Translations under genes and position numbers: made by a program
Origin: an uncultured Flavobacteriaceae bacterium
GTDB taxonomy: Bacteria; Bacteroidota; Bacteroidia; Flavobacteriales; Flavobacteriaceae
Direction: 5' to 3'
NCBI GenBank assembly: GCA_937930675.1
Contig: CALHCC010000096.1
Location: forward strand, 1-32,834
Length of the DNA stretch: 32,834 nucleotides
Shown: one piece after another, positions 16,656-25,636 of the stretch
Position numbering within the stretch: the stretch's first letter is position 1
Layout: each line of letters opens with the position of its first letter
The notes under the pieces: generated by a model
Database searches by the model: none
What the model was told of the DNA's origin: nothing
Seen by the model: the letters and a program-made list of their open reading frames with translations, nothing else

Positions 16656-18111
16656 CTTCCTTGTTTTCTTCTTCGTCTTCTTCTAGCGTTGTAAAATCAA
16701 TATGTTGATAGGCTCCAATATCTGGAGTTGCAGTTCTATCCATTCCTAAAATATCTTGAGGAACTAAGCTTGCTGAGGTTGGGTCTGCTTTGTTAATTCC
16801 TTCGTTGTCCAATCCAATTCTTAAATCGTTCTCAGAAGGATCTTTAAAGTTTACTTCTTTGTTAAATAAAACATCGGTATATAGAGTGGTATCGTCTGTG
16901 TCTAACAAATCTTCTCCTTGTTCTAAATCTACCATACAGTTTTTAAAGTTGAAATTAAAAATAGGTTCATCCTCATTTTTTTCTAATGCCACTTCGTCTC
17001 TTACAAAACTAGAACCTGTGACAATGGTATTGGTAAAGTTAGCAGCTTGTAATGGAGTAGGAATCAAATTATCGTCATCGTCTAAATATTCATTTGCCAA
17101 ACTTAGATTTGCGTTAAATCTATTTCCTCTAGACCAAAAATTTCCGAAAGTGCAGTGGTTAAAATTGTAAGTTCCTCCTTGCAATCGTAAGCCAGAAATA
17201 CGTGCAGCACCTATCACAAGGTTGTTGGCTGTAATTGCACTGTTTTTGGTTAGAATTCCGTATTCAGATGCGTTGTAAATCTCTGTATTGTTTATGTTTA
17301 CGGTATTGCTATTGTTGTCTATTTCAATAGCTGTTTGGGGATTTAGTATTTTTAAATAATCAATGGATACATTGGTGTTTTCTTCTAAACGAATTCCCTT
17401 CCATTGTCCTGGGACATCTTCAAAAAGATAGCTAAGCTTATCGGATTTAAAAACAATAGAATCTAATAGAGAACCTTGTATATTTAAGGTAGCTCCATCA
17501 GAAATGGTTAAGCTGGCATCGGTACTAAAATGGACTATAGTTCCAGCTTCTATGGTTAAGCTACCGTCTTTGGGAACTATGGCATTTCCAAAAATAACGT
17601 ACGGTATGTCTTTGGTAAAGGAGGTTTGGGTAAGTTCAAAACTAGTTCCTGTGTTGGGGAATAAAAGATTGGCTTCTTTTACTAGCGTGACTAAATGGAC
17701 TTTTTGTAGGCTACCGTTAGGATCAAAAAGTAAGTTGTCTGTAAATAACATATCTTTAAGATCACTAGCATCTGGAGTACTTTCTACAGAAACAAACAAA
17801 CTATCTTTAGCCCTTAACAATACATCCGAAAAAGAAGTGCCAGCAATACCATCTACATTCAATCGATATTTAGAGTTGTCCTTTTCTAATTTTACCAAAG
17901 GAATTAAAATGTCTTCGTTACTGGGGTTGTGTACCGTAAATCGGGCAGTGTTGGTGGATAGGTTGTTAAAAATAGTATCTAAAAACAGGGTATCTACAGA
18001 AAAACGTAAATTTCCGTTGCTTAACTCTGTACTAAAGTCTTTTCTGCAAGAGAATTGACTGAGTAATGCAAGAATAAAGAGTGCTTTTAGAAGCGATTTT
18101 AAGATATTCAT
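16648..18111 (-). CDS. Beta-helix lipoprotein
   Basis: 487 residues. The lipoprotein signal is MNILKSLLKALFILALLSQF followed by Ser-Cys22. Residues 30-135 look like an Ig-like domain (ARFTVHNPSNEDILIPLVKL). Residues about 165-430 contain short repeated beta-strands with Asn/Ile ladders (LTIEAGTIVHFSTDASLTIS; NNSNTVNINNTEIYNASEYG), as in right-handed parallel beta-helices. The protein ends LGMDRTATPDIGAYQH and a very acidic tail, LEEDEEENKEDE. DIGAYQ is a common end for Bacteroidota 'choice-of-anchor Q' surface proteins. No catalytic residues are evident. It is second in the operon, 4 nt after the glutamine cyclotransferase. Confidence 0.8.
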   Translation of the reverse strand: MNILKSLLKALFILALLSQFSCRKDFSTELSNGNLRFSVDTLFLDTIFNNLSTNTARFTVHNPSNEDILIPLVKLEKDNSKYRLNVDGIAGTSFSDVLLRAKDSLFVSVESTPDASDLKDMLFTDNLLFDPNGSLQKVHLVTLVKEANLLFPNTGTSFELTQTSFTKDIPYVIFGNAIVPKDGSLTIEAGTIVHFSTDASLTISDGATLNIQGSLLDSIVFKSDKLSYLFEDVPGQWKGIRLEENTNVSIDYLKILNPQTAIEIDNNSNTVNINNTEIYNASEYGILTKNSAITANNLVIGAARISGLRLQGGTYNFNHCTFGNFWSRGNRFNANLSLANEYLDDDDNLIPTPLQAANFTNTIVTGSSFVRDEVALEKNEDEPIFNFNFKNCMVDLEQGEDLLDTDDTTLYTDVLFNKEVNFKDPSENDLRIGLDNEGINKADPTSASLVPQDILGMDRTATPDIGAYQHIDFTTLEEDEEENKEDE

Positions 18112-18115
18112 ACGC

Positions 18116-19138
18116 TTATTTTATAATTTCAATTTCAAATATTTTGTCCCAGTTTTTACCTGTAACGTATAGTTTTTTTGTGGTAGCATTGTAGGCAATT
18201 CCGTTTAGTACCTTATCCTGAGAGTCTGCAACGGTTTTGTTGTCTAATTGTTTTGCCAAATTTTTCATATTCACAAGTGCTTCTACAGCTCCATTTTTAG
18301 GATTAATGATAACGATGGCATTTTTAGTCCATACATTGGCATATATTTTTCCATCAATATACTCTAGTTCGTTTAGGTTGTTTATTTTTTTCTTGTTGGT
18401 ATAAACCTCAATAACCCTTTCTTCTTTTCCGTTTTCAGGATTTAAAAACCAAATTTTCTCGGAACCGTCCGATTTTATCAAATGCGTGTTGTTGTGTGTC
18501 AAGCCCCAACCTTCTAAACTTTCTTGATAAGAAAACGTATTTAGTGTTTTAAAAGTATCTAAATCGTAAATAAAACCAAGTTTATTTTGCCAAGTAAGTT
18601 GGTATATTTTATCGTTAAAAATAGTAATTCCTTCTCCAAAAAACTTTTTGGCTAAGGCTTGTTCTTGTAAAACTTCGCCTGTGTGTAAATCAACTTTTCG
18701 TAATACAGATTTTCCTCTTTGCCCCGTACCTTCGTATAAATGGTTGTTGTGAAACTCTAAACCTTGGGTAAAAGAAGTTCTGTCGTGCGGAAAACTATGA
18801 ATTACTTTATAACCGTATACTTTAGGAGCAGAAGGAGCTAGAAAAATAACTTTTTTTTCTTTCATTGTAGCGTTTTCTGAGGTTCCTACTTTAGCTTGTA
18901 GGGTATGTTTTCCTAATTTATAATCATGGATATCCAAATGAAGAGAGGGTTGCTTACCTACAGAAATGCCATCTAAAAAATATTCTACTTCAGAATTTGT
19001 GGTATTTTCTAAAGCAATTGTTAGTTTTTGATGAATTTGAATTTTATCAGGACTAACAATGGTAATTTCGGGAGTTTTGTTACAAGAATGTAAGCCTATA
19101 ACAAGTGTTGCAATTGCTAAAAATCTATTAAGTTGCAT
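18116..19138 (-). CDS. Glutamine cyclotransferase-like lipoprotein
   Basis: 340 residues. The lipoprotein signal ends GLHSC at Cys19. Residues 25-105 form an Ig-like domain (KQPSLHLDIHDYKLGKHTLQ). Residues about 112-338 match the plant/bacterial type glutaminyl-peptide cyclotransferase, a five-bladed propeller: FPHDRTSFTQGLEF, YEGTGQRGKS, EGWGLTH, SDGSEKIWFL, LNELEYIDGKIYANVW and LNGIAYN are all family signatures. The enzyme turns N-terminal glutamine into pyroglutamate on exported proteins. In Bacteroidota, signal-peptidase cleavage often leaves N-terminal Gln, which would supply substrates. It is first of five genes and its promoter overlaps that of bL31B. Confidence 0.92.
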   Translation of the reverse strand: MQLNRFLAIATLVIGLHSCNKTPEITIVSPDKIQIHQKLTIALENTTNSEVEYFLDGISVGKQPSLHLDIHDYKLGKHTLQAKVGTSENATMKEKKVIFLAPSAPKVYGYKVIHSFPHDRTSFTQGLEFHNNHLYEGTGQRGKSVLRKVDLHTGEVLQEQALAKKFFGEGITIFNDKIYQLTWQNKLGFIYDLDTFKTLNTFSYQESLEGWGLTHNNTHLIKSDGSEKIWFLNPENGKEERVIEVYTNKKKINNLNELEYIDGKIYANVWTKNAIVIINPKNGAVEALVNMKNLAKQLDNKTVADSQDKVLNGIAYNATTKKLYVTGKNWDKIFEIEIIK

Positions 19139-19187
19139 ATATTTTAAAAAAAAGGTTGTTTTAAATAAATTATTTCTTTCATATTTT

Positions 19188-19216
19188 TTGATTATTCAAA
19201 AATATACTTAAATTTG
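19188..19216 (+). promoter_or_regulatory. Promoter of the bL31B gene
   Basis: TTG at 19188-19190 and TAAATTTG at 19209-19216, separated by 18 nt, match the Bacteroidota -33/-7 consensus. The ATG lies 40 nt downstream. It overlaps the divergent promoter at 19197-19225. Confidence 0.75.
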
Positions 19217-19225
19217 CAGTCTCAA
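19197..19225 (-). promoter_or_regulatory. Promoter of the glutamine cyclotransferase operon
   Basis: On the minus strand, TTG at 19225-19223 and TATTTTTG at 19204-19197 with an 18-nt spacer match the consensus. The ATG lies 58 nt downstream. The -7 box falls within the spacer of the opposite promoter. Confidence 0.65.
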
Positions 19226-19256
19226 AAATAAACACAGTTAAAACATACATATAATT

Positions 19257-19508
19257 ATGAAAAAAGGAATACATCCAGAAAATTATAGAATGGTAGCTTT
19301 TAAAGATATGTCTAATGGTGATGTATTTTTAACACGTTCAACAGCTAATACTAAAGAAACTTTAGAGGTAGATGGAGTAGAGTATCCTGTAGTAAAAATG
19401 GAAATCTCTAGAACTTCTCATCCTTTTTATACTGGTAAATCTAAATTGGTAGATACAGCAGGACGTATTGATAAGTTTAAAACAAAATACGCTAAATTTA
19501 AAAAGTAA
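19257..19508 (+). CDS. rpmE2: 50S ribosomal protein L31, type B
   Basis: 83 residues, with the type B signature [20 protein letters not shown] and the C-terminal [20 protein letters not shown]. Type B bL31 lacks the zinc-binding cysteines of the standard form, and there is no Cys here at all. It sits at the subunit interface of the ribosome. The length is normal, the upstream promoter is strong and the gene ends at a perfect hairpin, so it is a single-gene unit. Confidence 0.97.
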   Translation: MKKGIHPENYRMVAFKDMSNGDVFLTRSTANTKETLEVDGVEYPVVKMEISRTSHPFYTGKSKLVDTAGRIDKFKTKYAKFKK

Positions 19509-19531
19509 TTTAAATTTACGTTTATCTTATA

Positions 19532-19563
19532 AAAAAGCTGTTAAAATATTTTAACAGCTTTTT
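19532..19563 (+). terminator. Bidirectional terminator between bL31B and the convergent lipoprotein gene
   Basis: A 32-bp perfect palindrome with half-site AAAAAGCTGTTAAAAT. The stem has an AGCTGTTAA core flanked by A on one side and T on the other, so it can work on both strands. It lies 23 nt after the bL31B stop and 10 nt from the stop of the opposing gene. Confidence 0.85.
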
Positions 19564-19573
19564 CTATGGTTGT

Positions 19574-20029
19574 TTACTCTAACATTTTTTTTGTACAACC
19601 ATACAACACTTGATGGTTCCAATTAATTTGAAGAGCACCTGGTAGTTCATTTCCTGCCATATCTAAGCAAGGTGTATTTGTATATAAAATAGTAATTTCT
19701 TTTCCAAAATCATCATACCCTTTAAAATAAGTAGTTAGATTATTTTTTTTAGAAATGGTGTTTTTTAAAGTGACGCTTCCTGTAGTTACTTTACTTCCTA
19801 ATTGAGTGGTTAGTTTAAATATAAAATTAGAATTTGTCTTTTTAGAAATTACAATGTTCCAATTAGGTTCAGAACCAAAGGCTGTAATTGGAGAGAATTT
19901 TCTAGGTTTTATAGTTTGATTGTTGGAACTTATAACGGTATCTGTTTTGTTATGATTATGATGATTTTGTTTTTTACAAGATATTAATAGTAGTATTATT
20001 AATAGTAAAAGAGGAGATGAGGTTTTCAT
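19574..20029 (-). CDS. COG3650-like lipoprotein
   Basis: 151 residues from the ATG at 20029-20027. This start gives a clean lipoprotein signal, MKTSSPLLLLIILLLISC with Cys18 acylated; an ATG 30 nt upstream would add MNYYNNYLTK and overlap phoH. After a His/Asn-rich linker, residues about 45-150 carry FGSEPNWNIVI, then CLDMAGNELPG and LYGCTKK. The pattern GxEPxW, CxDxMxG and a terminal GC is that of the COG3650 'predicted lipoprotein' family, whose role is unknown. The two cysteines probably form a disulfide. It follows phoH by 16 nt and ends at the bidirectional terminator. Confidence 0.75.
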   Translation of the reverse strand: MKTSSPLLLLIILLLISCKKQNHHNHNKTDTVISSNNQTIKPRKFSPITAFGSEPNWNIVISKKTNSNFIFKLTTQLGSKVTTGSVTLKNTISKKNNLTTYFKGYDDFGKEITILYTNTPCLDMAGNELPGALQINWNHQVLYGCTKKMLE

Positions 20030-20045
20030 TTTCGTTAAATAGTTA

Positions 20046-21377
20046 TTATAATAGTTCATTCGCCAAATTAGCCAATTCCGATCTTTCTCCTTTTTCTAAT
20101 TTAATATGGGCAAAGAGCTCGTTTCCTTTTAATTTGTCAATTAAGTAGGTAAGTCCATTACTGTGCTCATCCATGTACGGAGTGTCTATTTGGTTAATAT
20201 CTCCCGTAAATATAATTTTGGTTCCTTCTCCAGCTCTTGTAATAATCGTCTTTACTTCGTGCGGAGTTAAATTTTGAGATTCATCAATAATCATTATTAC
20301 ATTGGCCAAACTTCTACCTCTAATAAAGGCAAGTGCGGTTAATACCAATTCTTCGTTCTCTTCCATTTCGTCCAAAGATTTACGTTTTCTAGAATCTGCT
20401 TTGTATTGAGATTTTATAAACTTTAAATTATCAAACAAAGGTTGCATGTAAGGAGATATTTTTTCTTCGGCACCTCCAGGTAAAAAACCAATATCTCTAT
20501 TGCTTAATGGAATAATAGGTCTGGCTAAAATAATTTGATGGTACAAGTGCTTTTGTTCCAAAGCACTGGCCAAAGCCAACAAGGTTTTTCCAGTTCCTGC
20601 AACTCCTTGTAAAGCTACTAATTTTATGTTGTCGTTTAATAACGCATCAATGGCAAAGGTTTGTTCTGCATTTCTAGGTTTAATACCAAAAGCATAGCTT
20701 TTTTCTACACGTTGAATTTTATTAGTATTGGGACAATATCTAGCCAATACAGAATCGTTTTGATTGTTGATAATATAATATCCGTTTGCTATTTTTTGAG
20801 TTCCTAAAATACCATTTTCTTCTATTTCGTTATTTTGATACAATTGTTTAATAACATCCGATTCTAATTCGTTAAGATTGATGGTTCCTTTAGAAACTTC
20901 TTTAATATCTTCAACCTTACCTGTTTTGTAATCTTCCGCAGCTAATTCAAGAGCCTTGGCTTTAATTCTTAAATTGATGTCTTTGGTAACCAATGTTACT
21001 TTAGATTTTGGATACGATTCTTTGATTAGCAAAGCGGTGTCAATAATTTTATGATCGTTTTTGTTAGATCCATACGCATCTTTAGCACTAATGCCTGTTG
21101 CATTGTCGTGCATAGAAATAAATAAGTTTCCTTTGCCTTTACCAATAGAAATCCATTCGTTTAAGTTTTGGTGTTCTGAAATTTTATCTAAAAAGCGAAT
21201 TACAGATCTTGCTTCAAAATTTTTGGTGTCGTTACCAATTTTAAAATTGTCTAACTCTTCTAATACAGTGATGGGAATTACGACGTTGTTGTCCTGAAAA
21301 TTATTGATAGAGTTATGATCGAATAATAATACAGAAGTGTCTAAAACAAATATTTTTTTAGGTTGTTTTTTAGCCAT
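20046..21377 (-). CDS. PIN domain-PhoH ATPase fusion (PhoH2-like)
   Basis: 443 residues. The N-terminal PIN domain (about 8-140) keeps the acidic residues of this nuclease fold: Asp13 (VLDTS), Glu41 (EELDNFK), Asp108 (NDHKIID) and Asp133 (TKDINLRIKA). The C-terminal PhoH ATPase (about 235-443) has Walker A GVAGTGKT (258-265) and Walker B IMIIDESQNL (Asp365, Glu366). PhoH2 proteins of this layout are reported as RNA-unwinding and RNA-cleaving enzymes; in actinobacteria they pair with an antitoxin-like gene. No such small partner lies upstream here. It is cytoplasmic. The promoter candidate is at 21400-21430. Confidence 0.92.
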   Translation of the reverse strand: MAKKQPKKIFVLDTSVLLFDHNSINNFQDNNVVIPITVLEELDNFKIGNDTKNFEARSVIRFLDKISEHQNLNEWISIGKGKGNLFISMHDNATGISAKDAYGSNKNDHKIIDTALLIKESYPKSKVTLVTKDINLRIKAKALELAAEDYKTGKVEDIKEVSKGTINLNELESDVIKQLYQNNEIEENGILGTQKIANGYYIINNQNDSVLARYCPNTNKIQRVEKSYAFGIKPRNAEQTFAIDALLNDNIKLVALQGVAGTGKTLLALASALEQKHLYHQIILARPIIPLSNRDIGFLPGGAEEKISPYMQPLFDNLKFIKSQYKADSRKRKSLDEMEENEELVLTALAFIRGRSLANVIMIIDESQNLTPHEVKTIITRAGEGTKIIFTGDINQIDTPYMDEHSNGLTYLIDKLKGNELFAHIKLEKGERSELANLANELL

Positions 21378-21399
21378 ATTTAAAAGATTAGGTTTTACT

Positions 21400-21430
21400 T
21401 AAATATAGGAATCTTTTTTATGTAAAGCAA
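21400..21430 (-). promoter_or_regulatory. Candidate promoter of phoH
   Basis: On the minus strand, TTG at 21430-21428 and TATATTTA at 21407-21400 (one mismatch to TAnnTTTG) are 20 nt apart. The ATG begins 22 nt downstream. Confidence 0.4.
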
Positions 21431-21535
21431 TGAAATAAAAACAATGTGACTCTCCTAAAAGTGAAAAATAGTTGTTTTTTAGGTGTAATAATTTGATAAT
21501 GAAAAAAGTATCTTTTTTAAAAAAGCTAATAAAAG

Positions 21536-22579
21536 TTAAGAGTTACTTTTTACATCCCAAGTATCTCTAAGCGTGTTTCCAATAATCATAAAAGAAAGTA
21601 CCAAAAGAACAATTAAAGTTCCTGGAATTACAGCTAAGTATGCTTTACCTGTTACAATGTAATTGTAATGGTTTTTAATAATAATTCCCCAAGAGGGGGT
21701 AGGGGGCTGTGCTCCTAAACCTAAAAAACTCAATCCGCTTTCTACTAAAATGGAAGCTGCAAAATTAGAGGCAGAAATTACAATAACAGGCCCTATAATA
21801 TTGGGGAGAATGTGTTTGGTAATGATTCTAATATTCGAAAGGCCTAATACTTTAGCTGCTTCTATGTATTGTAAGTTTTTAATGCTTTTGGTTTGACCTC
21901 TTACAATTCTTGCTACTTCTACCCACATGGTTAGTCCAACAGCAACATAAATCTGCCACAAGCCTTTTCCTAAACTAACGGTAATGGCAATTACTAATAA
22001 AATAGTAGGGATAGACCAAGTAACGTTGATAAACCACATGATAACACTATCTATAATTCCTCCATAATAGCCAGCAATCGCTCCTAATAACAAACCAATA
22101 AGTAAAGAAATACTAACGGCTACCACTCCTATAGAAAACGAAATTCTAGCTCCAACAAGTAATCTGCTTAACAAATCTCTTCCATATTTATCGGTTCCTA
22201 ACCAAAATGTTTTTTTTAGGATGATTGTATTTTGGGTTTTTGTAATAGTAATGGCATCATTTTGTAATAAAGGTCTGTAGGTAATGGTCGTAGGAGTGAT
22301 GGTAAAATCTTTATCAATAGGCGTTTCTTTTTTAAAAGAAGCATCTCCATTCATAAATTTACGCCACAACGATTGTTGTTTGGCAGGACTAATTTCTTGT
22401 AACATATACGTGCTATATCCAGGTGGTTTTGTTTGTATAGTTACGTGCATGGTATTGGCATTAGCAGTATTGTCTGGAGCAATACAATAGGCAAAAACAG
22501 CTAAAATACAGCCTAAACAAATAAAGCCAACACAAAGGTTGGCTAATAGATGTTTAGAATGAGCTGTTTTTAAAAACAT
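21536..22579 (-). CDS. ABC transporter permease, DppC/OppC type
   Basis: 347 residues. There is one helix at about 14-32, a periplasmic stretch to about residue 130, LGTDKYGRDLLSRLLVGARIS (family signature, about 127-147), then five helices. The EAA loop that docks on the ATPase is IEAAKVLGLSNIRIITKHILPN in the last third. These permeases import peptides or nickel as DppBCDF-type complexes. No DppB, ATPase or binding protein is adjacent, so partners must be elsewhere. It follows the Prc gene by 9 nt and is likely co-transcribed with it. I would not assign a substrate. Confidence 0.9.
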   Translation of the reverse strand: MFLKTAHSKHLLANLCVGFICLGCILAVFAYCIAPDNTANANTMHVTIQTKPPGYSTYMLQEISPAKQQSLWRKFMNGDASFKKETPIDKDFTITPTTITYRPLLQNDAITITKTQNTIILKKTFWLGTDKYGRDLLSRLLVGARISFSIGVVAVSISLLIGLLLGAIAGYYGGIIDSVIMWFINVTWSIPTILLVIAITVSLGKGLWQIYVAVGLTMWVEVARIVRGQTKSIKNLQYIEAAKVLGLSNIRIITKHILPNIIGPVIVISASNFAASILVESGLSFLGLGAQPPTPSWGIIIKNHYNYIVTGKAYLAVIPGTLIVLLVLSFMIIGNTLRDTWDVKSNS

Positions 22580-22588
22580 GGCATAGAA

Positions 22589-24703
22589 CTATTGAGCTAT
22601 TTTTAACTTACTAAGCGTTTCAATCGCTTTACTAATGTAAATGTCTTCGTCTAATGTTTTGTGCCAAGCCGTTCTTTTGTCTCTTAAAATACTATCCTTT
22701 GCAACCAAAATACTCTCGTATTTAGGAAAGGTATATTTGTTTACAGATTTGTATTTTAAAATGTCTTTATACTTTTTAGCTTCGGAATTTAATTTTTCTT
22801 GATCGTTTTGATAGGTTTTTAAGTTTAACGAATAGGTTAAATTGTCTTGGTTTTTCTTTAACCACTTTGCATAAGCATCAATATCATTAAATTGTTTGCT
22901 GTTTTTAATAGTGCTTTGCATGTCTGTAACTACCTGATCTAAATTGGTATAAAACGGATTGTTTTTGTAGTTGGCCTTTTCTATTTGATCCCAATTTAAA
23001 GGTTGCTTTAACTCACTTTCTGCAATATTTAAATAACTATACCTGTCTGGCATTACAACGTCAGAACTTACACCTTTTAACTGTGTAGAACCTCCGTTAA
23101 TTCTATAAAATTTTTGGATGGTTAATTTTAAAGCCCCTAAATCTTTGCTGTAGTTTAAGTATTGATTAATTGGAATTACATTTTGCACCGTTCCTTTACC
23201 ATAGGTTTGTTTACTACCTATAATAATAGCTCTTTTATAATCTTGCATAGCAGCCGCTAAAATTTCTGAAGCAGAAGCAGAAAGTTCGTTTACCATAATA
23301 ACCAATGGACCGTTCCAAACAATTTTACTGTCTCTATCGTTTCTAATGTCTGGTTTGTTTCCTTTGTATTTCACTTGTACTACAGGCCCTTTTTCTATAA
23401 ACAAACCTGCAATTTCAATGGCTGTTTTTAAAGAACCTCCACCGTTGTTTCGTAAATCAATAGCCAAACCTTCAATACCTTCTTTCTTTAAGGCTTCAAT
23501 TTCTTTACGCATATCATCTCCAGAATCTCTTTGCTTCTTTTTACTAAAATCAATGTAAAACTTAGGTAGGTGAATAATACCATATTTTTTTCCATCTTTA
23601 ATCGTAACAGATGATTTTATAAAAGTATCCTCAAACTCCACAATGTCGCGAACAATCGCTATTTTTTTATAGGTATTGTCTACTTTTTTAACAGTTAATA
23701 CTACGGTAGTTCCTTTTTTACCTTTAATCAATTCAATAGCATCAGAAAGTCTCATGCCTACAATGTCGGTAGGCTCTCCTTTATGTCCTTGGGCTACTTT
23801 TACAATAAAGTCTCCTACTTCTAAGTCTCCTTGTTTGTAAGCAGGTCCTCCAGGAATTAATTCTACAATTTTAGTATATCCTCTTTCGTCAGAAAGCCTT
23901 GCACCAATCCCTTCAATAGATCCAGAAATACTAGATTCAAATCTTTTCTTTACATCCGGAGCAAAATAAGTGGTATGTGGATCGAACTGAGCCGTAATAC
24001 AATTTAAGAAAATATCAAAACGCTCGTTTACGGGAGTCTTATTCTCGTAATAAAATAAATCTTTAATGTTGTCTAATGTTTTTTCACGAGCTTTTTTCTC
24101 TAAAACATCAAAATTTTGTGCTTTGTATTTTTTATCCTCTTTTTTCTTGTCTTCCTCTTCTTTTAAATAATCGTTTAGTTTGCTAACGGTAGAAAACTTA
24201 AGATGCTTACGCCAAACATTTCTTTGTCCTTTTTTATCAAGGGCATATTCAGAAGATTTTGCATCTAAATTGATGGTTTCTTTTTTGGAGTAGTTAAACT
24301 TTTTAGAAAGTAATTCTTGGTATAAGTTTTCAGATTCTTTTAATCGAACGTTAAATGTTTTAATCACTTCGTTAAAAAATGTAAATTTTCTTCGTACAAT
24401 CTGATTGTCTACATCGTGATAATATTTTTTAAATCGTGCAATGTCTGTAGCTAAAAAGTAGCGTTTGTAAGGGTCTAAATCGTCTATAAATTTATTAAAA
24501 ACACCTTCGGAGAATTCATCATTTATTAATTTGGGTTCGTAATGACCTTTTTCTAGAATAAATCTTAGAGCCTCAATCAATACTTGGTCTCGCTCAGGAT
24601 CTTTTTCTTGAGTGTTTCTCGTAAAGCTGTAAAATATTGATATTGCAATAATTACAGTAAAAATGTAGAGGTATTTTATATGTTTTTTCATGTATGATAG
24701 CAT
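22589..24703 (-). CDS. prc: Tail-specific carboxy-terminal processing protease (S41)
   Basis: 704 residues; Met5 (MKKHIKYLYIF) is the more likely start, giving 700. One N-terminal signal or anchor helix at about 9-27 places it in the periplasm. An N-terminal helical domain (40-235), a PDZ domain (about 250-345, GIGARLSDERGYTKIVELIPG) and the S41 core follow. The catalytic dyad is about Ser477 (ELSASASE) and Lys503 (TYGKGTVQ). The C-terminal DUF3340-like region completes the Prc/Tsp layout. It degrades periplasmic proteins and cell-wall hydrolases recognised by nonpolar C-termini. Length is typical for Bacteroidota Prc. It is the first gene before the OppC-like permease. Confidence 0.95.
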   Translation of the reverse strand: MLSYMKKHIKYLYIFTVIIAISIFYSFTRNTQEKDPERDQVLIEALRFILEKGHYEPKLINDEFSEGVFNKFIDDLDPYKRYFLATDIARFKKYYHDVDNQIVRRKFTFFNEVIKTFNVRLKESENLYQELLSKKFNYSKKETINLDAKSSEYALDKKGQRNVWRKHLKFSTVSKLNDYLKEEEDKKKEDKKYKAQNFDVLEKKAREKTLDNIKDLFYYENKTPVNERFDIFLNCITAQFDPHTTYFAPDVKKRFESSISGSIEGIGARLSDERGYTKIVELIPGGPAYKQGDLEVGDFIVKVAQGHKGEPTDIVGMRLSDAIELIKGKKGTTVVLTVKKVDNTYKKIAIVRDIVEFEDTFIKSSVTIKDGKKYGIIHLPKFYIDFSKKKQRDSGDDMRKEIEALKKEGIEGLAIDLRNNGGGSLKTAIEIAGLFIEKGPVVQVKYKGNKPDIRNDRDSKIVWNGPLVIMVNELSASASEILAAAMQDYKRAIIIGSKQTYGKGTVQNVIPINQYLNYSKDLGALKLTIQKFYRINGGSTQLKGVSSDVVMPDRYSYLNIAESELKQPLNWDQIEKANYKNNPFYTNLDQVVTDMQSTIKNSKQFNDIDAYAKWLKKNQDNLTYSLNLKTYQNDQEKLNSEAKKYKDILKYKSVNKYTFPKYESILVAKDSILRDKRTAWHKTLDEDIYISKAIETLSKLKIAQ

Positions 24704-24827
24704 CTGAATGTATAAGAATTACTAAAATAGGTTTTTTTGATAGCTTTTAAAACAATTCAATCGAATAGATTTTAAAGAATTGTACATCTAAAAGCTTTGC
24801 AAGAAAATTACCTAAATTTATTTGTCT

Positions 24828-24835
24828 TAAATTTG
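24828..24835 (+). promoter_or_regulatory. Candidate -7 element of the surE operon
   Basis: TAAATTTG, an exact TAnnTTTG match, ends 18 nt before the surE ATG. The nearest upstream TTG (24797-24799) is 28 nt away, too far for a standard -33 element. Confidence 0.5.
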
Positions 24836-24853
24836 TCGAATAACTAGAACTAC

Positions 24854-25636
24854 ATGACAAAAATCAAACCAAAAATTTTAGTAACCAATGATGATGGTAT
24901 TGATGCCAATGGAATTCGTGTACTTATTGCAGAAATGTGTAAACTAGGAGAGGTGTACGTGGTAGCTCCAGACAAACCTCAGAGTGGTAAAGGACATGCC
25001 ATTACCATTGATGCTATTTTAGAGTTAAAGCCTCAAAAAGTAACCACAGAAGGAGTGGTGAAAGAGATGGCTTGTACAGGAACTCCTGCGGATTGTGTAA
25101 AATTAGCAATTAATGAGGTGTTGACTTCGAAACCAGATCTTTGTGTATCGGGAATTAATCACGGAAGTAATTCTTCTATCAGTGTTATTTATTCTGGTAC
25201 GATGAGTGCGGCAATAGAAGCTGGTGTAGAAGGAATTCCTGCCATTGGTTTTTCTTTATGCGATTATGCTAAAGATGCAGATTTTAGTCAAACTCAGAAA
25301 TACATCAACAAAATAACGCAACAAGTTTTAACACATGGTTTGCCAGATGGAATTGTGTTAAATGTAAATTTCCCTAAAATATCCGAAGAACCGTATAAAG
25401 GAATTAAAGTGTGTAGACAAGCAAGAGCCAATTGGAAAGAAAAATTTGACAAAAGAACCAACCCAATAGGAAAAGAATATTTTTGGTTGACAGGAGTGTT
25501 TGAAAATTTAGATGCTGGAGAAGATACTGATGAGTTTTGGTTACAGAAAAATTATGTGTCCTTAGTACCTACTCAATTTGATTTAACGGCACATTACATG
25601 ATACAAAAATTAAATAATTGGAAGCTGAATGAATAA
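24854..25636 (+). CDS. surE: 5'/3'-nucleotidase SurE
   Basis: 260 residues. It dephosphorylates nucleoside monophosphates and some polyphosphates using a divalent metal. The metal site is Asp13 and Asp14 (TNDDG), Ser44 (QSGKGH) and Asn102 (SGINHGSN), all present. YSGTMSAAIEA is the family's second signature. Length is typical. It opens a four-gene plus-strand operon; the next gene starts 8 nt before its stop. Confidence 0.97.
   Translation: MTKIKPKILVTNDDGIDANGIRVLIAEMCKLGEVYVVAPDKPQSGKGHAITIDAILELKPQKVTTEGVVKEMACTGTPADCVKLAINEVLTSKPDLCVSGINHGSNSSISVIYSGTMSAAIEAGVEGIPAIGFSLCDYAKDADFSQTQKYINKITQQVLTHGLPDGIVLNVNFPKISEEPYKGIKVCRQARANWKEKFDKRTNPIGKEYFWLTGVFENLDAGEDTDEFWLQKNYVSLVPTQFDLTAHYMIQKLNNWKLNE

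Noticed and set aside
17504-18058. 184-codon plus-strand ORF opposite the beta-helix lipoprotein gene
   Set aside because: The minus-strand gene has a lipobox, domain structure and tight operon spacing; the opposite frame is a shadow with no family signature.
21512-21525. CTTTTTTAAAAAAG palindrome before the phoH promoter, considered as terminator of the permease gene
   Set aside because: The stem is nearly all A:T and too weak to call.
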